Counted from the first letter of the stretch, positions 1 to 9,459 are shown. The stretch: DNA of 64,000 bases from Domibacillus enclensis (GCF_900156125.1 NZ_FTLX01000001.1:434001-498000), one strand, 5' to 3'. Notes: a model not told the origin generated them from the sequence alone. Program-made: numbers and translations.

Positions 1-516
1 GTACAGAAGCTCATATTCCTTCGGCGTTAAGTTCACTTCTACACCGTCAGCCGTCACTCGGTGGGCATCGTTATCAATCGTTAAATGATTGTACACAATT
101 AAATCCTTGGATTTCGTGTCAGTATGTAAATAGGTTGTAGGAGATGACCGGCGCAATAGCGCTTTCACACGCAGCACAACCTCACGAGGACTGAATGGCT
201 TGACAATATAATCGTCTGTGCCTACTTCAAAGCCTTGCACACGGTTTGCTTCTTCTCCTTTTGCTGTCAGCATAATAACGGGTGTTGCTTTTGTTTCCCG
301 CAATTCCCGGCACACTTCAATGCCATCTTTTCCAGGCATCATTAAATCGAGCAAAATGCAGTCATATTCATTCGCGAGCGCTTTTTCGAGCGCTTCCTCC
401 CCGTCTGCTGCCTCATCAATGATGTAATGCTCCCGTTCAAGGTACATCCGCAAAAGCCGGCGAATCCGTTCTTCGTCATCCACCACTAAAATCCGTAATT
501 CTTTTTCCAAAAACAT
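1..516 (-). CDS. resD: Response regulator ResD (3' end beyond window)
   Basis: OmpR/PhoB-family transcriptional regulator of the ResDE two-component system, which in Bacillus controls respiration genes such as resABC and anaerobic genes. The visible 172 codons hold the complete receiver domain: acidic pair D13-D14, phospho-acceptor D57 in LLDLMMPG, the conserved Thr of MLTAKG and the Lys of IVKPFSP. The start of the winged-helix output domain follows (HRVTADGVEVNLTPKEYELL), and the frame runs off the left edge, so the DNA-recognition helix and resE are not seen. The ATG at 516 follows GGGAGGG. Its own promoter and a terminator separate it from resC, unlike a simple resABCDE read-through operon. 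Identification rests on near-identity of the receiver to the known ResD family. Confidence 0.95.
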   Translation of the reverse strand, partial: MFLEKELRILVVDDEERIRRLLRMYLEREHYIIDEAADGEEALEKALANEYDCILLDLMMPGKDGIEVCRELRETKATPVIMLTAKGEEANRVQGFEVGTDDYIVKPFSPREVVLRVKALLRRSSPTTYLHTDTKSKDLIVYNHLTIDNDAHRVTADGVEVNLTPKEYELLY

Positions 517-543
517 TCCCTCCCAATACGCACAATATCTCCT

Positions 544-572
544 ATTATAGTACAAAAAAGATCCCCCGCCAA
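544..572 (-). promoter_or_regulatory. Sigma-A promoter of resD
   Basis: On the minus strand TTGGCG (572-567) and TATAAT (549-544) are separated by 17 bases and lie about 30 bases upstream of the resD start. The -35 box sits inside the terminator hairpin that follows resC. Confidence 0.6.
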
Positions 573-585
573 AGACGAGGAATCA
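553..585 (-). terminator. Terminator after resC
   Basis: GATTCCTCG pairs with CGGGGGATC and is followed by six T residues on the minus strand. It lies between resC and resD and overlaps the resD promoter, so resD expression is probably partly independent of resABC. Confidence 0.6.
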
Positions 586-591
586 AATTTC

Positions 592-1779
592 TTATGCATA
601 GGAATGCAAACCGGCAATAACCAGGTTTACGGCCACTAAATTAAACATAATAATGCCGAAGCCGACAACCGCCAGCCAGGCTGATTTTTCGCCATGCCAC
701 CCTTTTGACAAACGCAAGTGCAAAAACGCAACGTAAAACAAAAAGGTAATAAGCGCCCACACTTCTTTCGGGTCCCAGCCCCAAAAGCGGGTCCAGGCAA
801 TCTGTGCCCAAATCATAGCAAAAATAAGTGCACCGAGCGTAAAGACCGGAAAACCGATCAATACGGCGCGATAGCCAATTTCATCCAGTAAATCCGAGCT
901 GATTTTTTGAACGAGCGGCTGCAGCAGGGCCGCCACTCGTTTTCTCGTCACTAACCGGATCAATACATATAAGACAACCCCGCCGATTAATGACCAGAGC
1001 ACCGTGTTTAACTTTTTCGCATTGATAAACGCCGGCATTTCCGCAAGCGGCTCCATCTTGCCTTCCGTTAAAAGTGATCCTTCATTCGGTCCAACAAGCG
1101 CCGGAACGGTAAACTCCAAATTCGCAGCGGCTCCTTCTTTATTGACATAATCAAATTCCGCTTTGTAATCCGCTGCCGCAAAGCCTGTTGTGATGAGGAT
1201 AAATGCAATGACCGACACGATAAAAAACATCACCGCTTCGAGCCATTTTGTTTTTTTCGTACTGACCGACTGATCAATGTTTTTCACTAAATAAATCAAT
1301 CCCGCAATAAAGCTGATCCCCAGAATCCCCTGGCCCGCCGCGGCAGTGGTCACGTGAATAGCCAGCCAGTGGCTTTGAAGCGCCGGAATAAGCGGACTGA
1401 TTTCGCTTGGAAACATGCTCGCATACGCAATGATGATAATGGCGATTGGAAGAGCGAACAAGCCAAGCACAGCCGTTTTGTAAATAAAGAAAATTAAAAT
1501 GAACGCACCGACAATCATCATACCGAAAAACGTCGTGAATTCAAATAAGTTACTGACCGGCGCATGACCGGCAGCTGCCCAGCGGGTAAAAAAGTAGCCG
1601 AGCTGAGCCGCAAACCCAATAACGGTCACTATAATGCCAAGCTTGCCCCACCGGTTCAGCCCTTCCCCGTCACGCAGCCCTTTTTGGCGGATTGAACCGC
1701 CGAAAAGAATGGTCGCAGCCAGGTATAGAAAAAACGATGCCTCCAGCAGTGTACTGCTTACACCTGCTAAATTCGACAT
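592..1779 (-). CDS. resC: Cytochrome c biogenesis protein ResC (CcsA/CcsB type)
   Basis: Polytopic membrane protein of the system II haem-delivery machinery that, with ResB, moves haem across the membrane and attaches it to apocytochrome c. The 395 residues give about eight hydrophobic segments and contain the tryptophan-rich signature [15 protein letters not shown] (WWD-like haem-handling motif) near residue 330, with conserved histidines on flanking loops (SHWLAIH, FLHLRL, LHSYA). Length fits the family. It starts 17 bases after resB ends, so the two are co-transcribed with resA, in the B. subtilis order resA-resB-resC. Confidence 0.95.
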   Translation of the reverse strand: MSNLAGVSSTLLEASFFLYLAATILFGGSIRQKGLRDGEGLNRWGKLGIIVTVIGFAAQLGYFFTRWAAAGHAPVSNLFEFTTFFGMMIVGAFILIFFIYKTAVLGLFALPIAIIIIAYASMFPSEISPLIPALQSHWLAIHVTTAAAGQGILGISFIAGLIYLVKNIDQSVSTKKTKWLEAVMFFIVSVIAFILITTGFAAADYKAEFDYVNKEGAAANLEFTVPALVGPNEGSLLTEGKMEPLAEMPAFINAKKLNTVLWSLIGGVVLYVLIRLVTRKRVAALLQPLVQKISSDLLDEIGYRAVLIGFPVFTLGALIFAMIWAQIAWTRFWGWDPKEVWALITFLFYVAFLHLRLSKGWHGEKSAWLAVVGFGIIMFNLVAVNLVIAGLHSYA

Positions 1780-1795
1780 AAACGATATGCCTCCC

Positions 1796-3412
1796 TTACT
1801 CCTTTTGTCTGTCTTCCGGCTCCGGAATAGACGTTTCCTTTAACACGGCGTGAATTTCTCTTTTTAACCCGTGCCAGTTTTTATTCGTATGACCGGCTAC
1901 ATACACCTGTCCATTTTTTTCACGAATCCACAGACGGCGATGATTCCAATACGACCCTTGAACGACACCAATCATAAAAATAATCCCGCCGATCGCCAAA
2001 ATCGGAAGCGTCAAATCTTTCCGTATCGTCAAAGCGGATACGTCGCGGGTGTCCAGGCTTTTAAACGCCATTTTATAAACGGTCTCACCGAGCGGCTCCA
2101 TCGTGTTTCGAATTTGAGCAAAGCTGACTTCACCCTCCGGTGTTTCCGGTGTCACCATATTAAACAGAAACGCCGGATTGTTCGGAAGCGGTGACTTTGA
2201 CGTCGGTTCGCCGGCTTCGGTAAAGCCATCAAAATCCGGGTAATAGCCAAGCAGCTCTACCTTGTAGCCATTGCCCAGTTCATAGGATTTCTGCTGGTCG
2301 AATAAGTCAACGGTAATCTCCCCGTATTCTTCACCCGTCGCTTTATTCGTCAGCGCAAAATGCATCGCTTTCATTTCGTCCTGGCGAAAGCTCGTCTGGT
2401 AAATGGCAAAGCTGTCAAACTTCATTGGCTGATTGACCTGAATGGCATCCGACTGCACTTCTGTCAGCTCGGGCTTTGCACCTGGCAGTTCATTGTTTTC
2501 ATCCCGGTACAAAACAGCATCTGTCTGATAGTTTTTCGCTACAGTGCCTACCCGGTTAATGGCTTCATCGAACACTTCCGGATCTTCGCCTTCTTCATAG
2601 TTTTCGAGTGTAAAGCCATTGTTTTTTACATAATAGGTTCCGTCCGTACCCGGCACCTGCAACGTTTCTCCTTCTCGAATCCAAAGCAGCTCATCTATGT
2701 ACATTCCCGGAACAGACCGAAGCAGCGCTCCGAGTAAAAAGATAATCAAGCCAACATGATTAACATAGGGCCCCCATCTTGTAAACCGGTTTTTTTCAGC
2801 TAAAAGAGCACCGTTTTCCATGCGCACTTTGTATCTTTTCTTGATGAGCTCTGCTTTTACGTTTTCAAGCTCCGACGCATTCAGTGTACCGCTTTGCTCC
2901 GCAAACAGCCGCTGTTTTTTCATAAACGACTCATGGCGGTCCACACGCTGGTTTTTCAGTGCGCGGTACAGCGGGATGACCCGGTCAAGACTGGCGATCA
3001 CCAGTGAAACGCCAAGCGCCGCGATTAAGGCACTGAACCAGACCGAATTGTATAAATCATGGAACCCGATCATGTAATAAAGCTTTCCGAATGTTCCGTA
3101 CACATCTTCGTAATACGTTTCAGCCGGCATATTCGACGGAATATAAAATTCCTGAGGCAAAATCGTGCCGAAAGAAGCCGCGACAAGCAGGAGAACAATG
3201 ATCCAGATTCCGACCTTCACAGATGAAAAGAAATTCCACACTTTATCAATGATCGTTTTATTGTACGTTTGCGAGCGGCGCGCACTTCCTTCGTAGCGCA
3301 TATCAACAAGCTTTTCCTGTCTGGCTTCTTCTGTCAGCGCCCGGCCGCATGATTCACATAAAATCGTGCCGTTCGGATTCACGTGGCCGCACTCGCACTT
3401 CACTTTCCCCAT
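1796..3412 (-). CDS. resB: Cytochrome c biogenesis protein ResB
   Basis: Partner of ResC in system II cytochrome c maturation. The 538-residue protein starts with a small zinc-ribbon-like segment ([18 protein letters not shown], residues 6-23), then has three N-terminal membrane helices (about 67-88, 120-140 and 215-230), a large extracytoplasmic domain and a last helix near residue 470 before a short cytoplasmic tail. That is the usual ResB/Ccs1 layout. The N-terminal CxC...CxxC segment is also found in Bacillus homologues. It lies 13 bases after resA and 16 bases before resC. Confidence 0.94.
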   Translation of the reverse strand: MGKVKCECGHVNPNGTILCESCGRALTEEARQEKLVDMRYEGSARRSQTYNKTIIDKVWNFFSSVKVGIWIIVLLLVAASFGTILPQEFYIPSNMPAETYYEDVYGTFGKLYYMIGFHDLYNSVWFSALIAALGVSLVIASLDRVIPLYRALKNQRVDRHESFMKKQRLFAEQSGTLNASELENVKAELIKKRYKVRMENGALLAEKNRFTRWGPYVNHVGLIIFLLGALLRSVPGMYIDELLWIREGETLQVPGTDGTYYVKNNGFTLENYEEGEDPEVFDEAINRVGTVAKNYQTDAVLYRDENNELPGAKPELTEVQSDAIQVNQPMKFDSFAIYQTSFRQDEMKAMHFALTNKATGEEYGEITVDLFDQQKSYELGNGYKVELLGYYPDFDGFTEAGEPTSKSPLPNNPAFLFNMVTPETPEGEVSFAQIRNTMEPLGETVYKMAFKSLDTRDVSALTIRKDLTLPILAIGGIIFMIGVVQGSYWNHRRLWIREKNGQVYVAGHTNKNWHGLKREIHAVLKETSIPEPEDRQKE

Positions 3413-3425
3413 ACGAAAACTCCCC

Positions 3426-3962
3426 TTACGATGACGGTTTTACCCGTTCAAATAATGCCCGAACCTGCTCTTCCTCAATCAAGCCGCCAATGACAATCTG
3501 ATCAATTGTACCGTCCGGCTTAATCATAAACGTTGTTGGAAGCGGATCAACTCCGTACGTATCCATCACTTCTTTTCCCTCATCAATCGCAATGGGGAAT
3601 GTCAGGCCGTACTGCTCGGCGAAATTCGTTACTTGAAAATTCGATTCGCCCACGTTCACAGCTAAAATTTCCACTTCACCTTTGAATTCATTCGCCAGTT
3701 TTTCCATATGCGGCATTTCTTCCTTGCACGGCTCACACCAGGTGCCCCAAAAATTCAAAAAGACGCCCTTTCCTTCATAATCAGAAAGCTGGTGGGTTTC
3801 GCCATTTACATCGGTCAGCACAAAATCGGGCGCTTTGTCCCCCGCTTCAAGGCTTCCGCGGGACTCTTTCGTCAAATTCGTGTAAAGCGCATAAACGACA
3901 AGTCCGGCCAGCACGGCTAAAATGGCCGACCGCATAAACAGCCGCTTTTTCTTTTTATCCAT
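3426..3962 (-). CDS. resA: Membrane-anchored thiol-disulfide oxidoreductase ResA
   Basis: Extracytoplasmic thioredoxin-like protein that reduces the haem-binding cysteines of apocytochrome c before haem attachment. It has an uncleaved N-terminal membrane anchor (residues 10-28) and a TlpA/ResA-type thioredoxin fold with the redox motif WCEPC (C76 and C79), the same CEPC motif as B. subtilis ResA. The cis-proline is in DPLPTTFMI. It is first in the resABC operon, with a likely sigma-A promoter upstream. The 178-residue length matches the family. Confidence 0.96.
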   Translation of the reverse strand: MDKKKKRLFMRSAILAVLAGLVVYALYTNLTKESRGSLEAGDKAPDFVLTDVNGETHQLSDYEGKGVFLNFWGTWCEPCKEEMPHMEKLANEFKGEVEILAVNVGESNFQVTNFAEQYGLTFPIAIDEGKEVMDTYGVDPLPTTFMIKPDGTIDQIVIGGLIEEEQVRALFERVKPSS

Positions 3963-4015
3963 CTGTCAACCTCCAAGCTCCGTTTTCAACAGAGGCATGT
4001 GTAAAAACTACGTCC

Positions 4016-4042
4016 ATTATACCATCACTGCCTGTCGTTCAA
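4016..4042 (-). promoter_or_regulatory. Candidate promoter of resABC
   Basis: Minus-strand TTGAAC (4042-4037) and TATAAT (4021-4016) are spaced by 15 bases, shorter than ideal, in the 109-base gap between rluB and resA. In B. subtilis this promoter needs ResD; I could not recognise a convincing ResD site. Confidence 0.45.
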
Positions 4043-4071
4043 TTCTGACTTTCCTGTGACATTTTTATGTC

Positions 4072-4803
4072 TTAACGGCTTGAGCCTGCTTCTGCCATTG
4101 TCCGCAGCTGCTTGATTTCATGTGCCGTCAATTCCCGATAATCGCCAGCATTCAGCCCGTGCAGCGTTAAATGAGCGAACCGGTCGCGGCGCAGCTTTTG
4201 AACAGGATGCCCGATTGCTTCAAACATGCGGCGCACCTGACGATTGCGTCCCTCATGAATGGTTACCTCCAGCAGCGAGCGGTTTTTCTTCCGGTCAATG
4301 CCCAGTTCCTTTACTTTAGCCGGTGCCGTCATGCCGTCTTCCAGCTTAAGGCCAGAAGAAATTCGCTTCAATAAATGGCGCTGGACGATGCCTTCTGTTT
4401 TCACAATATACGTTTTATCCATTTCGTTGCTTGGGTGCGTCATTAAATTAGCGAATTCACCGTCATTCGTTAGAAGCAGCAAGCCGGACGTATCATAGTC
4501 AAGACGCCCAACCGGGAAAATCCGTTCTTCCACATGCGGGAAAAAATCAACAACGGTTTTTCTTCCTTTGTCGTCTGTTACCGCTGATATGACGCCGCGC
4601 GGCTTGTAAAACAGGAAATATACTTTCCGTTCCCGCTCAAGTGGCACCCCTTCAACCCGCACATCATCATTTAAGCCAACCTTTGTGCCAAGCTCGGTTA
4701 CTTTCTTTCCATTTACGGTCACTTTTCCTTCTTGAATCATTTGTTCTGCTTTTCTGCGCGATGCAACTCCTGCCTGCGCAATTACTTTTTGTAATCGTTC
4801 CAT
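4072..4803 (-). CDS. rluB: 23S rRNA pseudouridine synthase RluB family
   Basis: Converts a specific uridine of 23S rRNA to pseudouridine. The 243 residues show an N-terminal S4 RNA-binding domain (about 1-60, RLQKVIAQAGVASRRKAEQ) and a RluB/RsuA-type catalytic domain with the GRLDYDTSGLLLLTNDG motif whose D102 is the expected catalytic aspartate, plus the downstream IHEGRNRQVRRMFE motif. It lies upstream of resA in the same direction, as ypuL/rluB does in B. subtilis. The start ATG at 4803 is preceded by GAGGTG. Confidence 0.94.
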   Translation of the reverse strand: MERLQKVIAQAGVASRRKAEQMIQEGKVTVNGKKVTELGTKVGLNDDVRVEGVPLERERKVYFLFYKPRGVISAVTDDKGRKTVVDFFPHVEERIFPVGRLDYDTSGLLLLTNDGEFANLMTHPSNEMDKTYIVKTEGIVQRHLLKRISSGLKLEDGMTAPAKVKELGIDRKKNRSLLEVTIHEGRNRQVRRMFEAIGHPVQKLRRDRFAHLTLHGLNAGDYRELTAHEIKQLRTMAEAGSSR

Positions 4804-4876
4804 CTATTTCACCTCTATAATTGTCTGTTCGTCCATTAAGCATTATGGCACAAATATCGAAAAAGGAAAAGAAAAC

Positions 4877-5017
4877 ATGAAAAGCTCTTTCTGCCAGGGA
4901 ATCAGCATGGTCAATACATGGATGGGAAATAACCTGAAGAATGAATGGAACGGCTGGGTGATCAAAAATAATAGCCGGATCATTTTGAAAGAACGAGGCT
5001 GGGACATAACAATGTGA
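4877..5017 (+). CDS. Possible 46-residue small protein, unknown
   Basis: Plus-strand ATG at 4877, preceded by AAGGA at 9 bases, opens a 46-codon frame ending at TGA 5017. The product would be polar with four tryptophans and many asparagines (ending KERGWDITM) and has no membrane segment or signal peptide. I do not recognise a family. It points away from rluB and stops before the dispersed repeat. A random frame of this length is quite possible; the ribosome-binding site and unusual Trp content are the only arguments for it. Confidence 0.28.
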   Translation: MKSSFCQGISMVNTWMGNNLKNEWNGWVIKNNSRIILKERGWDITM

Positions 5018-5087
5018 TTCGCGCTTGAATCCGAATGATCTAGTAGCTGAAAGCCTTGATTCTTCTTTTTTCTTGGAAAAGCATACA

Positions 5088-5204
5088 CAGGGGCTCCGGG
5101 CGGCTGGCGCAGGACGAAGACTCGGGAGGGATCAGCCCACCGCCCGCCCCTCCGAACGCGAAGTCCTGTTCGATACCGCCCAAACTATGTTCGCGCAAGC
5201 ACAG
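5088..5204. repeat. Dispersed GC-rich repeat, copy A
   Basis: Starts CAGGGGCTCCGG, contains CACCGCCCGCCCCTCCGA followed by a variable base and CGCGAAGTCCTG, and ends near CAAGCACA. The same blocks in the same order and orientation occur at 15721-15888. Internal parts can fold (CGGGAGGG with CCCCTCCG; AGGAC with GTCCT). It resembles in style the short palindromic intergenic repeats with GCGAAGTC ends seen in many Bacillaceae genomes. It has no open frame shared between copies. Confidence 0.75.
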
Positions 5205-5237
5205 TCACTAAACGATTTACCATCATGAAGAGCTCGA

Positions 5238-5272
5238 GAGAAAGCCGAACGATCGTCTCGTTCGGCTTTTCC
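5238..5272. terminator. Hairpin downstream of spmB
   Basis: AAAGCCGAACGA (5241-5252) pairs perfectly with TCGTTCGGCTTT (5258-5269) around a five-base loop. It lies downstream of the spmB stop. The tail is T-rich in both directions but weak, so it is a likely terminator for dacB-spmA-spmB. Confidence 0.6.
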
Positions 5273-5336
5273 ATCTATCCAGAATTTTTCGTCCCAAGCT
5301 CCTTATCCATCAAAATCCAGCCATCAAAACGCATAT

Positions 5337-5846
5337 TTATAAAAGCCACACTGCGGCCACCATGGAAAAGAAAAACGCTGCTGCATCTGCCAGCAGCCCA
5401 ATTTTCAGGGCATCTCCGGTTTTTTTTATGCCGGCTGCCCCAAAATAAACAGCCAGCACATAAAGGGTTGTATCGGTGCTGCCTTGCATAATGGCAGCGA
5501 GCTTCGCAATAAAGGAATCGGCGCCATGCTCCTGCATAAGCTGATCCAGCATTGAGAGTGTGGCGGACCCTGAAATCGGCCGGATGAATGCCAGTGGCAC
5601 CACGTCCGCTGGTATGCCGAACGGTGCAAGGAATGGCGCCAGCCAGGCGGCCATTTCTCCAGCGGCTCCTGACGCACGAAAAACAGCCACAGCGGCCATC
5701 ATTACGACAAGGTGCGGCACAATCGCCACCCATGTCGAGAGACCTTCTTTGGCGCCATCTGTCAGTGTTTCATAAATATTTACTTTCTTGTATAAGCCAA
5801 TGCCGATCACAGCTGCAATAATAGCGGGCATAAGCCAGACAGCCAT
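5337..5846 (-). CDS. spmB: Spore maturation protein B
   Basis: Membrane protein with a nucleoside-recognition (Gate) domain, needed with SpmA and DacB for full dehydration of the spore core. The 169 residues include several hydrophobic helices and the family segment FIRPISGSATLSMLDQLM near residue 90. The start ATG overlaps the spmA stop (TAATG at 5848-5844), so it is translationally coupled to spmA. The order dacB-spmA-spmB matches B. subtilis. Confidence 0.95.
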   Translation of the reverse strand: MAVWLMPAIIAAVIGIGLYKKVNIYETLTDGAKEGLSTWVAIVPHLVVMMAAVAVFRASGAAGEMAAWLAPFLAPFGIPADVVPLAFIRPISGSATLSMLDQLMQEHGADSFIAKLAAIMQGSTDTTLYVLAVYFGAAGIKKTGDALKIGLLADAAAFFFSMVAAVWLL

Positions 5847-6427
5847 TACCGGCTCCTTCTCCCCGCATAAAAGCGGTCAATCATAATGGCAAAAACCGAC
5901 GACATCACCGTGGCAAACAGCGCAGGCACGACAATATCGGTCGGGTTCGATGCCCCGTGCTTCATGCTAATCGCCAGGACGGACGTCGGAATCAGCGTAA
6001 TTGCCGCTGTATTAAGCGCCAAAAACGTGATCATGGAGCGGCTTGCCTCATCCTGGTTCCCGTTCAGCTTTTTTAATTCGCGCATCGCTTTTAAGCCAAT
6101 CGGTGTTGCTGCATTGCCAAGACCGAAGAAATTGGCTGCCATGTTCGACGCGATATAGCCAAACACAGGATGCTTGTCCGGTATGTCTGGAAAAAGCCGC
6201 CCAAGAAGCGGCTGAACCGCATTGGCGACTGATTTCACAAGACCCGCGGATTCGGCGGTTTTCATTACTCCTGTCCAAAACAACAGAATACCGGCAAGCG
6301 ATATAGCCAGTTCAATGGATTGCTCCATTGATTCGAAAAGTGCTTGATTCACCTCGGCCATTGTCCCATTAAGGGCCGCAAAAAGAAATCCTGTCAGCAT
6401 TAAGACAGCAAACGCTGCGCTTACCAC
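5846..6427 (-). CDS. spmA: Spore maturation protein A
   Basis: Membrane protein of the Gate family acting with SpmB in spore core dehydration. I start it at GTG 6427, eight bases after AAGGAG and overlapping the dacB stop by seven bases; this gives 193 residues, close to the B. subtilis protein. The longer frame back to 6523 reads through the dacB coding end and is not family-like. Conserved stretches include FPDIPDKHPVFGYIASN, ANFFGLGNAATPIGLKAM and the LNTAAITLIPT segment. Confidence 0.94.
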   Translation of the reverse strand: MVSAAFAVLMLTGFLFAALNGTMAEVNQALFESMEQSIELAISLAGILLFWTGVMKTAESAGLVKSVANAVQPLLGRLFPDIPDKHPVFGYIASNMAANFFGLGNAATPIGLKAMRELKKLNGNQDEASRSMITFLALNTAAITLIPTSVLAISMKHGASNPTDIVVPALFATVMSSVFAIMIDRFYAGRRSR

Positions 6428-7473
6428 GACATCAGCTCCTTTTTGATGTTTGTCCAAAAAGAGGAAGGCTTTTCTTTCGTCCGGTACACAGGGGCTGAAA
6501 CCTTTTTTTCTCCATCGATCCACAATTCTGCTGTTGCGTTTTGATCCGGCTTCATCACAAGCCGGATGTAAGCCGACTCTTTTTCTTGATCCGTCATTGG
6601 ATACGTGAGGGTTTTTTTGGCGAAATAGGACGCGGATTCTCCCGGAACAGAAAACGGTGTTTTGCCGACAATCATTCGCTTGTGATACGCAGAAAATGCC
6701 TCGTCAAAAAGAGCCGTATGATCCCGCCAGTCATCCGGTGCGTCAATCGTCACTGCCACCAGCGCCATCTTTCCTTTTTTCGCCGTTGTCACGAGCGTAC
6801 GGCCCGATTTTTTCGTGTAGCCGGTTTTTCCTCCCGTAATCATTCCGCCGCTTCTCACAAGCCGGTGCTTGTTTTCCCAAACGCGTACGGGCTTGCTTTT
6901 CGTTTTGTACACACTCGTTGAAACGATCTTTTGATAGGTTTTGTTGTTCATCGCCTCCGCGGTTAACAGAGCCATATCATAGGCACTTGAATAATGAGCC
7001 GGATCATCGAGCCCGTGCGGATTCATAAAAGACGTATTTCGCATGCCAAGCTCCTTCGCACGGTCATTCATTAATGCTGTGAATTGCTCGGTTGTGCCGC
7101 CAACAAACTCGCTGATAGCGATCGCCGAGTCGTTCCCGGACCGGAGCATTAGACCGTACACGAGTTCTTCAAGTGTCAGCTTGTCCCCTTTTTCCAGGTA
7201 AAGGCTTGATCCTTCAATCTGTACAGCCCGGTCGTTAATCGTAACCGTTTCGTTTAGACGGCCGGATTCCACCGCGAGAAGCGCCGTCATAATTTTCGTA
7301 ATACTGGCAATCGGACGCCGTACGTCTGCTTCCTTTTCTGAGAGGACGCGCCCGCTTTCCATCTCCATGAGCACCGCACTCCGGGCAGATACATCGGGCT
7401 GTGCCATTGTTTCGGACGGCGACATGCACAGTCCTGCCAGCAGCATAAAGGCGAACAGACTTTTCATCAGCAT
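6421..7473 (-). CDS. dacB: Spore D-alanyl-D-alanine carboxypeptidase DacB (PBP5*)
   Basis: Serine peptidase family S11 enzyme that trims pentapeptide stems of spore cortex peptidoglycan and so controls its cross-linking. A signal peptide covers about residues 1-24 (ends SETMAQ). The three active-site motifs are SITK (57-60), SGN (112-114) and KTG (216-218). The protein ends with a short amphipathic tail (FWTNIKKELMSW), the usual membrane anchor. The family also includes DacA and DacF; the operon with spmA and spmB and the sigma-E promoter upstream argue for dacB. The 350 residues are somewhat shorter than B. subtilis DacB. Confidence 0.9.
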   Translation of the reverse strand: MLMKSLFAFMLLAGLCMSPSETMAQPDVSARSAVLMEMESGRVLSEKEADVRRPIASITKIMTALLAVESGRLNETVTINDRAVQIEGSSLYLEKGDKLTLEELVYGLMLRSGNDSAIAISEFVGGTTEQFTALMNDRAKELGMRNTSFMNPHGLDDPAHYSSAYDMALLTAEAMNNKTYQKIVSTSVYKTKSKPVRVWENKHRLVRSGGMITGGKTGYTKKSGRTLVTTAKKGKMALVAVTIDAPDDWRDHTALFDEAFSAYHKRMIVGKTPFSVPGESASYFAKKTLTYPMTDQEKESAYIRLVMKPDQNATAELWIDGEKKVSAPVYRTKEKPSSFWTNIKKELMSW

Positions 7474-7500
7474 ATGTCTGCTGCTCCTTTCTTTTTCACT

Positions 7501-7530
7501 AGTGTATGGAAAAAGAAAGTTCCTTATGAC
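7501..7530 (-). promoter_or_regulatory. Sigma-E promoter of dacB-spmA-spmB
   Basis: On the minus strand GTCATAA (7530-7524) and CATACACT (7508-7501) are 15 bases apart, a close match to the mother-cell sigma-E consensus. The -35 box overlaps the last codons of scpB. B. subtilis dacB is known to be sigma-E dependent. Confidence 0.8.
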
Positions 7531-8102
7531 TGCTCATCCAGCGCTTCTTCAAATCGGCCAAAAAACAAATCGGCTTCCTGCTGGGCAGTGGCTTCTCCTT
7601 CTTCAAGTGGCGGAAGCTCCGCTAATTCCTTTAAACCAAACGCGTCTAAAAATTCCGGCGTTGTGGCATACAAAATCGGCCGTCCCGGTGCATCTGCACG
7701 GCCTGCTTCCTCAATAAGCCCTCGTGCAGACAGCGTAGCAATCGGGCGCTCTGTTTTGACACCGCGTATTTCCTCCACTTCGATTCTAGTGACCGGCTGA
7801 TTGTAGGCAATAATCGCCAGTGTTTCGAGCGCTGCCTGTGACAGCGTTTTAGGAGACGGTTTTTCAGCGAGTCGCTCAATAAATTCGGCATTTTCTTTTT
7901 TGGTCATGAGCCGGTATTCCATTCCAAAGGACGTAATCATCACTCCTCGCGTTTCATCCTGCAGAATATCCTCTGCCATTTCTTCTAAAAGAGTGACGGT
8001 TTCTTCCGTCGACATTTCCAACACGGCGGCCATTTGATCGGCTGTCAGCCCTTCATCACCTGCTGCAAGCAGCAGGCTTTCAATAATACTTTTATTTCTC
8101 AT
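7524..8102 (-). CDS. scpB: Segregation and condensation protein B
   Basis: Winged-helix (kite) subunit of the SMC-ScpA-ScpB condensin that organises and segregates the chromosome. The sequence has the LLAAGDEGLTADQM start, and the diagnostic SQAALETLAIIAYNQPVTRIEVEEIRG region lies near residue 95. Three consecutive ATGs (8108, 8105, 8102) follow GGAGG; I choose the third, eight bases from the site, giving 192 residues. The gene overlaps the end of scpA, as is usual for this pair. Confidence 0.94.
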   Translation of the reverse strand: MRNKSIIESLLLAAGDEGLTADQMAAVLEMSTEETVTLLEEMAEDILQDETRGVMITSFGMEYRLMTKKENAEFIERLAEKPSPKTLSQAALETLAIIAYNQPVTRIEVEEIRGVKTERPIATLSARGLIEEAGRADAPGRPILYATTPEFLDAFGLKELAELPPLEEGEATAQQEADLFFGRFEEALDEQS

Positions 8103-8826
8103 CATCATTTCCTCCAGCCGTTACATATAAATCAGCGAAATTCCCGTTCTGCGAAACAACAATTTCATTTTGCTTCATCAGCTCCAAAACCGCTAAAAAA
8201 CTGATGACAAGCTCGTCCCGCTCATGGGAATCAAATAAATCATCAAACAAAATCGGCGATTGTGCACTTCGAAGCTTTTCTTTCAAGGCGTGCATTCTTT
8301 TTTCAACCGACAGCTCTTCTCTTCTCACCGTCGCTTTAGGCGGAACAGCCAGCTTTTTTCGGCGTGTCATTTTTTGAAAGGCACCGAGCATGTCAAAAAT
8401 CGAGACGTGCAGCGGACCTTCTGCATTTGATTCAAATAATTTATCCGCCGGCGGACGGGAGTGAACTTTTGCGCGCTCTTCTTCCAGCTCATGCAGCTTT
8501 TCTGCAGCCTCTTTATACCGTTTATATTCCAATAATCGGCGGGCCAGCTCTTCACGTGGATCTTCTTCGTCCATAAAATCCTCTTCATCCGACTCATGAT
8601 CCGGAAGAAGTGACCGGCTTTTCATCGCAATTAACGTAGCCGCCATTACTAAATACTCACTGGCGACGTCAAGCTCCAGCTGCTGCATCGTATTCACATA
8701 CATTAAATATTGATTCGTAATTTCGGCGGCCGGAATATCATAAATGTCAATTTCCAGCTGCTGAATTAAATGCAGCAGCAAATCGAGCGGGCCTTCAAAG
8801 GAATCGATTTTCACTTTATATTCCAT
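8092..8826 (-). CDS. scpA: Segregation and condensation protein A
   Basis: Kleisin subunit that bridges the SMC dimer. The N-terminus EYKVKIDSFEGPLDLLLHLIQQLEIDIYDIP is the ScpA signature, an acidic linker follows (about residues 88-100), and the C-terminal winged-helix domain ends VSQNGNFADLYVT. I start it at the second of two ATGs (8826), seven bases after AGGAG, for 244 residues. The longer frame to 8868 adds 14 residues not seen in the family. It is first in a scpA-scpB operon and divergent from ypuF. Confidence 0.95.
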   Translation of the reverse strand: MEYKVKIDSFEGPLDLLLHLIQQLEIDIYDIPAAEITNQYLMYVNTMQQLELDVASEYLVMAATLIAMKSRSLLPDHESDEEDFMDEEDPREELARRLLEYKRYKEAAEKLHELEEERAKVHSRPPADKLFESNAEGPLHVSIFDMLGAFQKMTRRKKLAVPPKATVRREELSVEKRMHALKEKLRSAQSPILFDDLFDSHERDELVISFLAVLELMKQNEIVVSQNGNFADLYVTAGGNDDEK

Positions 8827-9459
8827 CATTATTCTCCTGTACTGGTTGCATTTTTGCCCCTTATTCAAGTATAGTCTATTTCGCTTTTTCTTTCAGTGGT
8901 GATAGTTGAGAAAACACGTGAAACATGGTACGGTTAAATGAATCCGACCACTTGACTGGGGGAAAAGAAATGTATGTTTATCCTGTGCCGTATCTTTCGT
9001 TTCTGGCACACTTCCATATTGATCATGATTATTTTGAATGTCATGAGGTGCTTGAAGAGCACTGGAAGGAAACAAATGGCACCCGTGATTCGGTTTGGGT
9101 CGGCCTGATCCAAACGGCCGTTTTTTTATATCATTACCGTCGTGGAAATTGCGAGGGCGCAAAACGAATGGCCGCCAAAGCGCTTCAGTGCTTTTCAAGG
9201 AATCAAGCTGAGCTGGCGAACCTTGGCATTGACCCCGGGGCTTTATCCGAATTAATCAGCCATACCGCACAGCGCATGCTAGAGGGTGCCCCTTTTCAGC
9301 CGATGACCATCCCCATTATCGATCAAAAGGTTCTGAAGGAATTGGACCGCTTTGCTCACACGTTTCAAGGTGAAGCAGATAAACAATTTTTAACCGATAA
9401 ACATTTGCTGCGTGACCGCTCTGACGTTATACAGGCTCGGGCAGCGGCCATCTCATTAA

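Larger units (their letters stand above)
4804..5336. other. 533-base gap between rluB and spmB
   Basis: No recognised gene. It contains a possible 46-codon plus-strand frame (4877-5017), copy A of a dispersed repeat (5088-5204) and a hairpin (5241-5269). An 81-codon minus-strand frame at 4843-5088 has no Shine-Dalgarno site and no family resemblance, and I do not call it. Confidence 0.7.

Noticed and set aside
4843-5088. 81-codon minus-strand frame between rluB and spmB
   Set aside because: No ribosome-binding site, no family resemblance, low-complexity Phe/Pro-rich product.
5275-5821. Several overlapping frames inside spmB on both strands
   Set aside because: Shadows of spmB, which has a clear family match and coupling to spmA.
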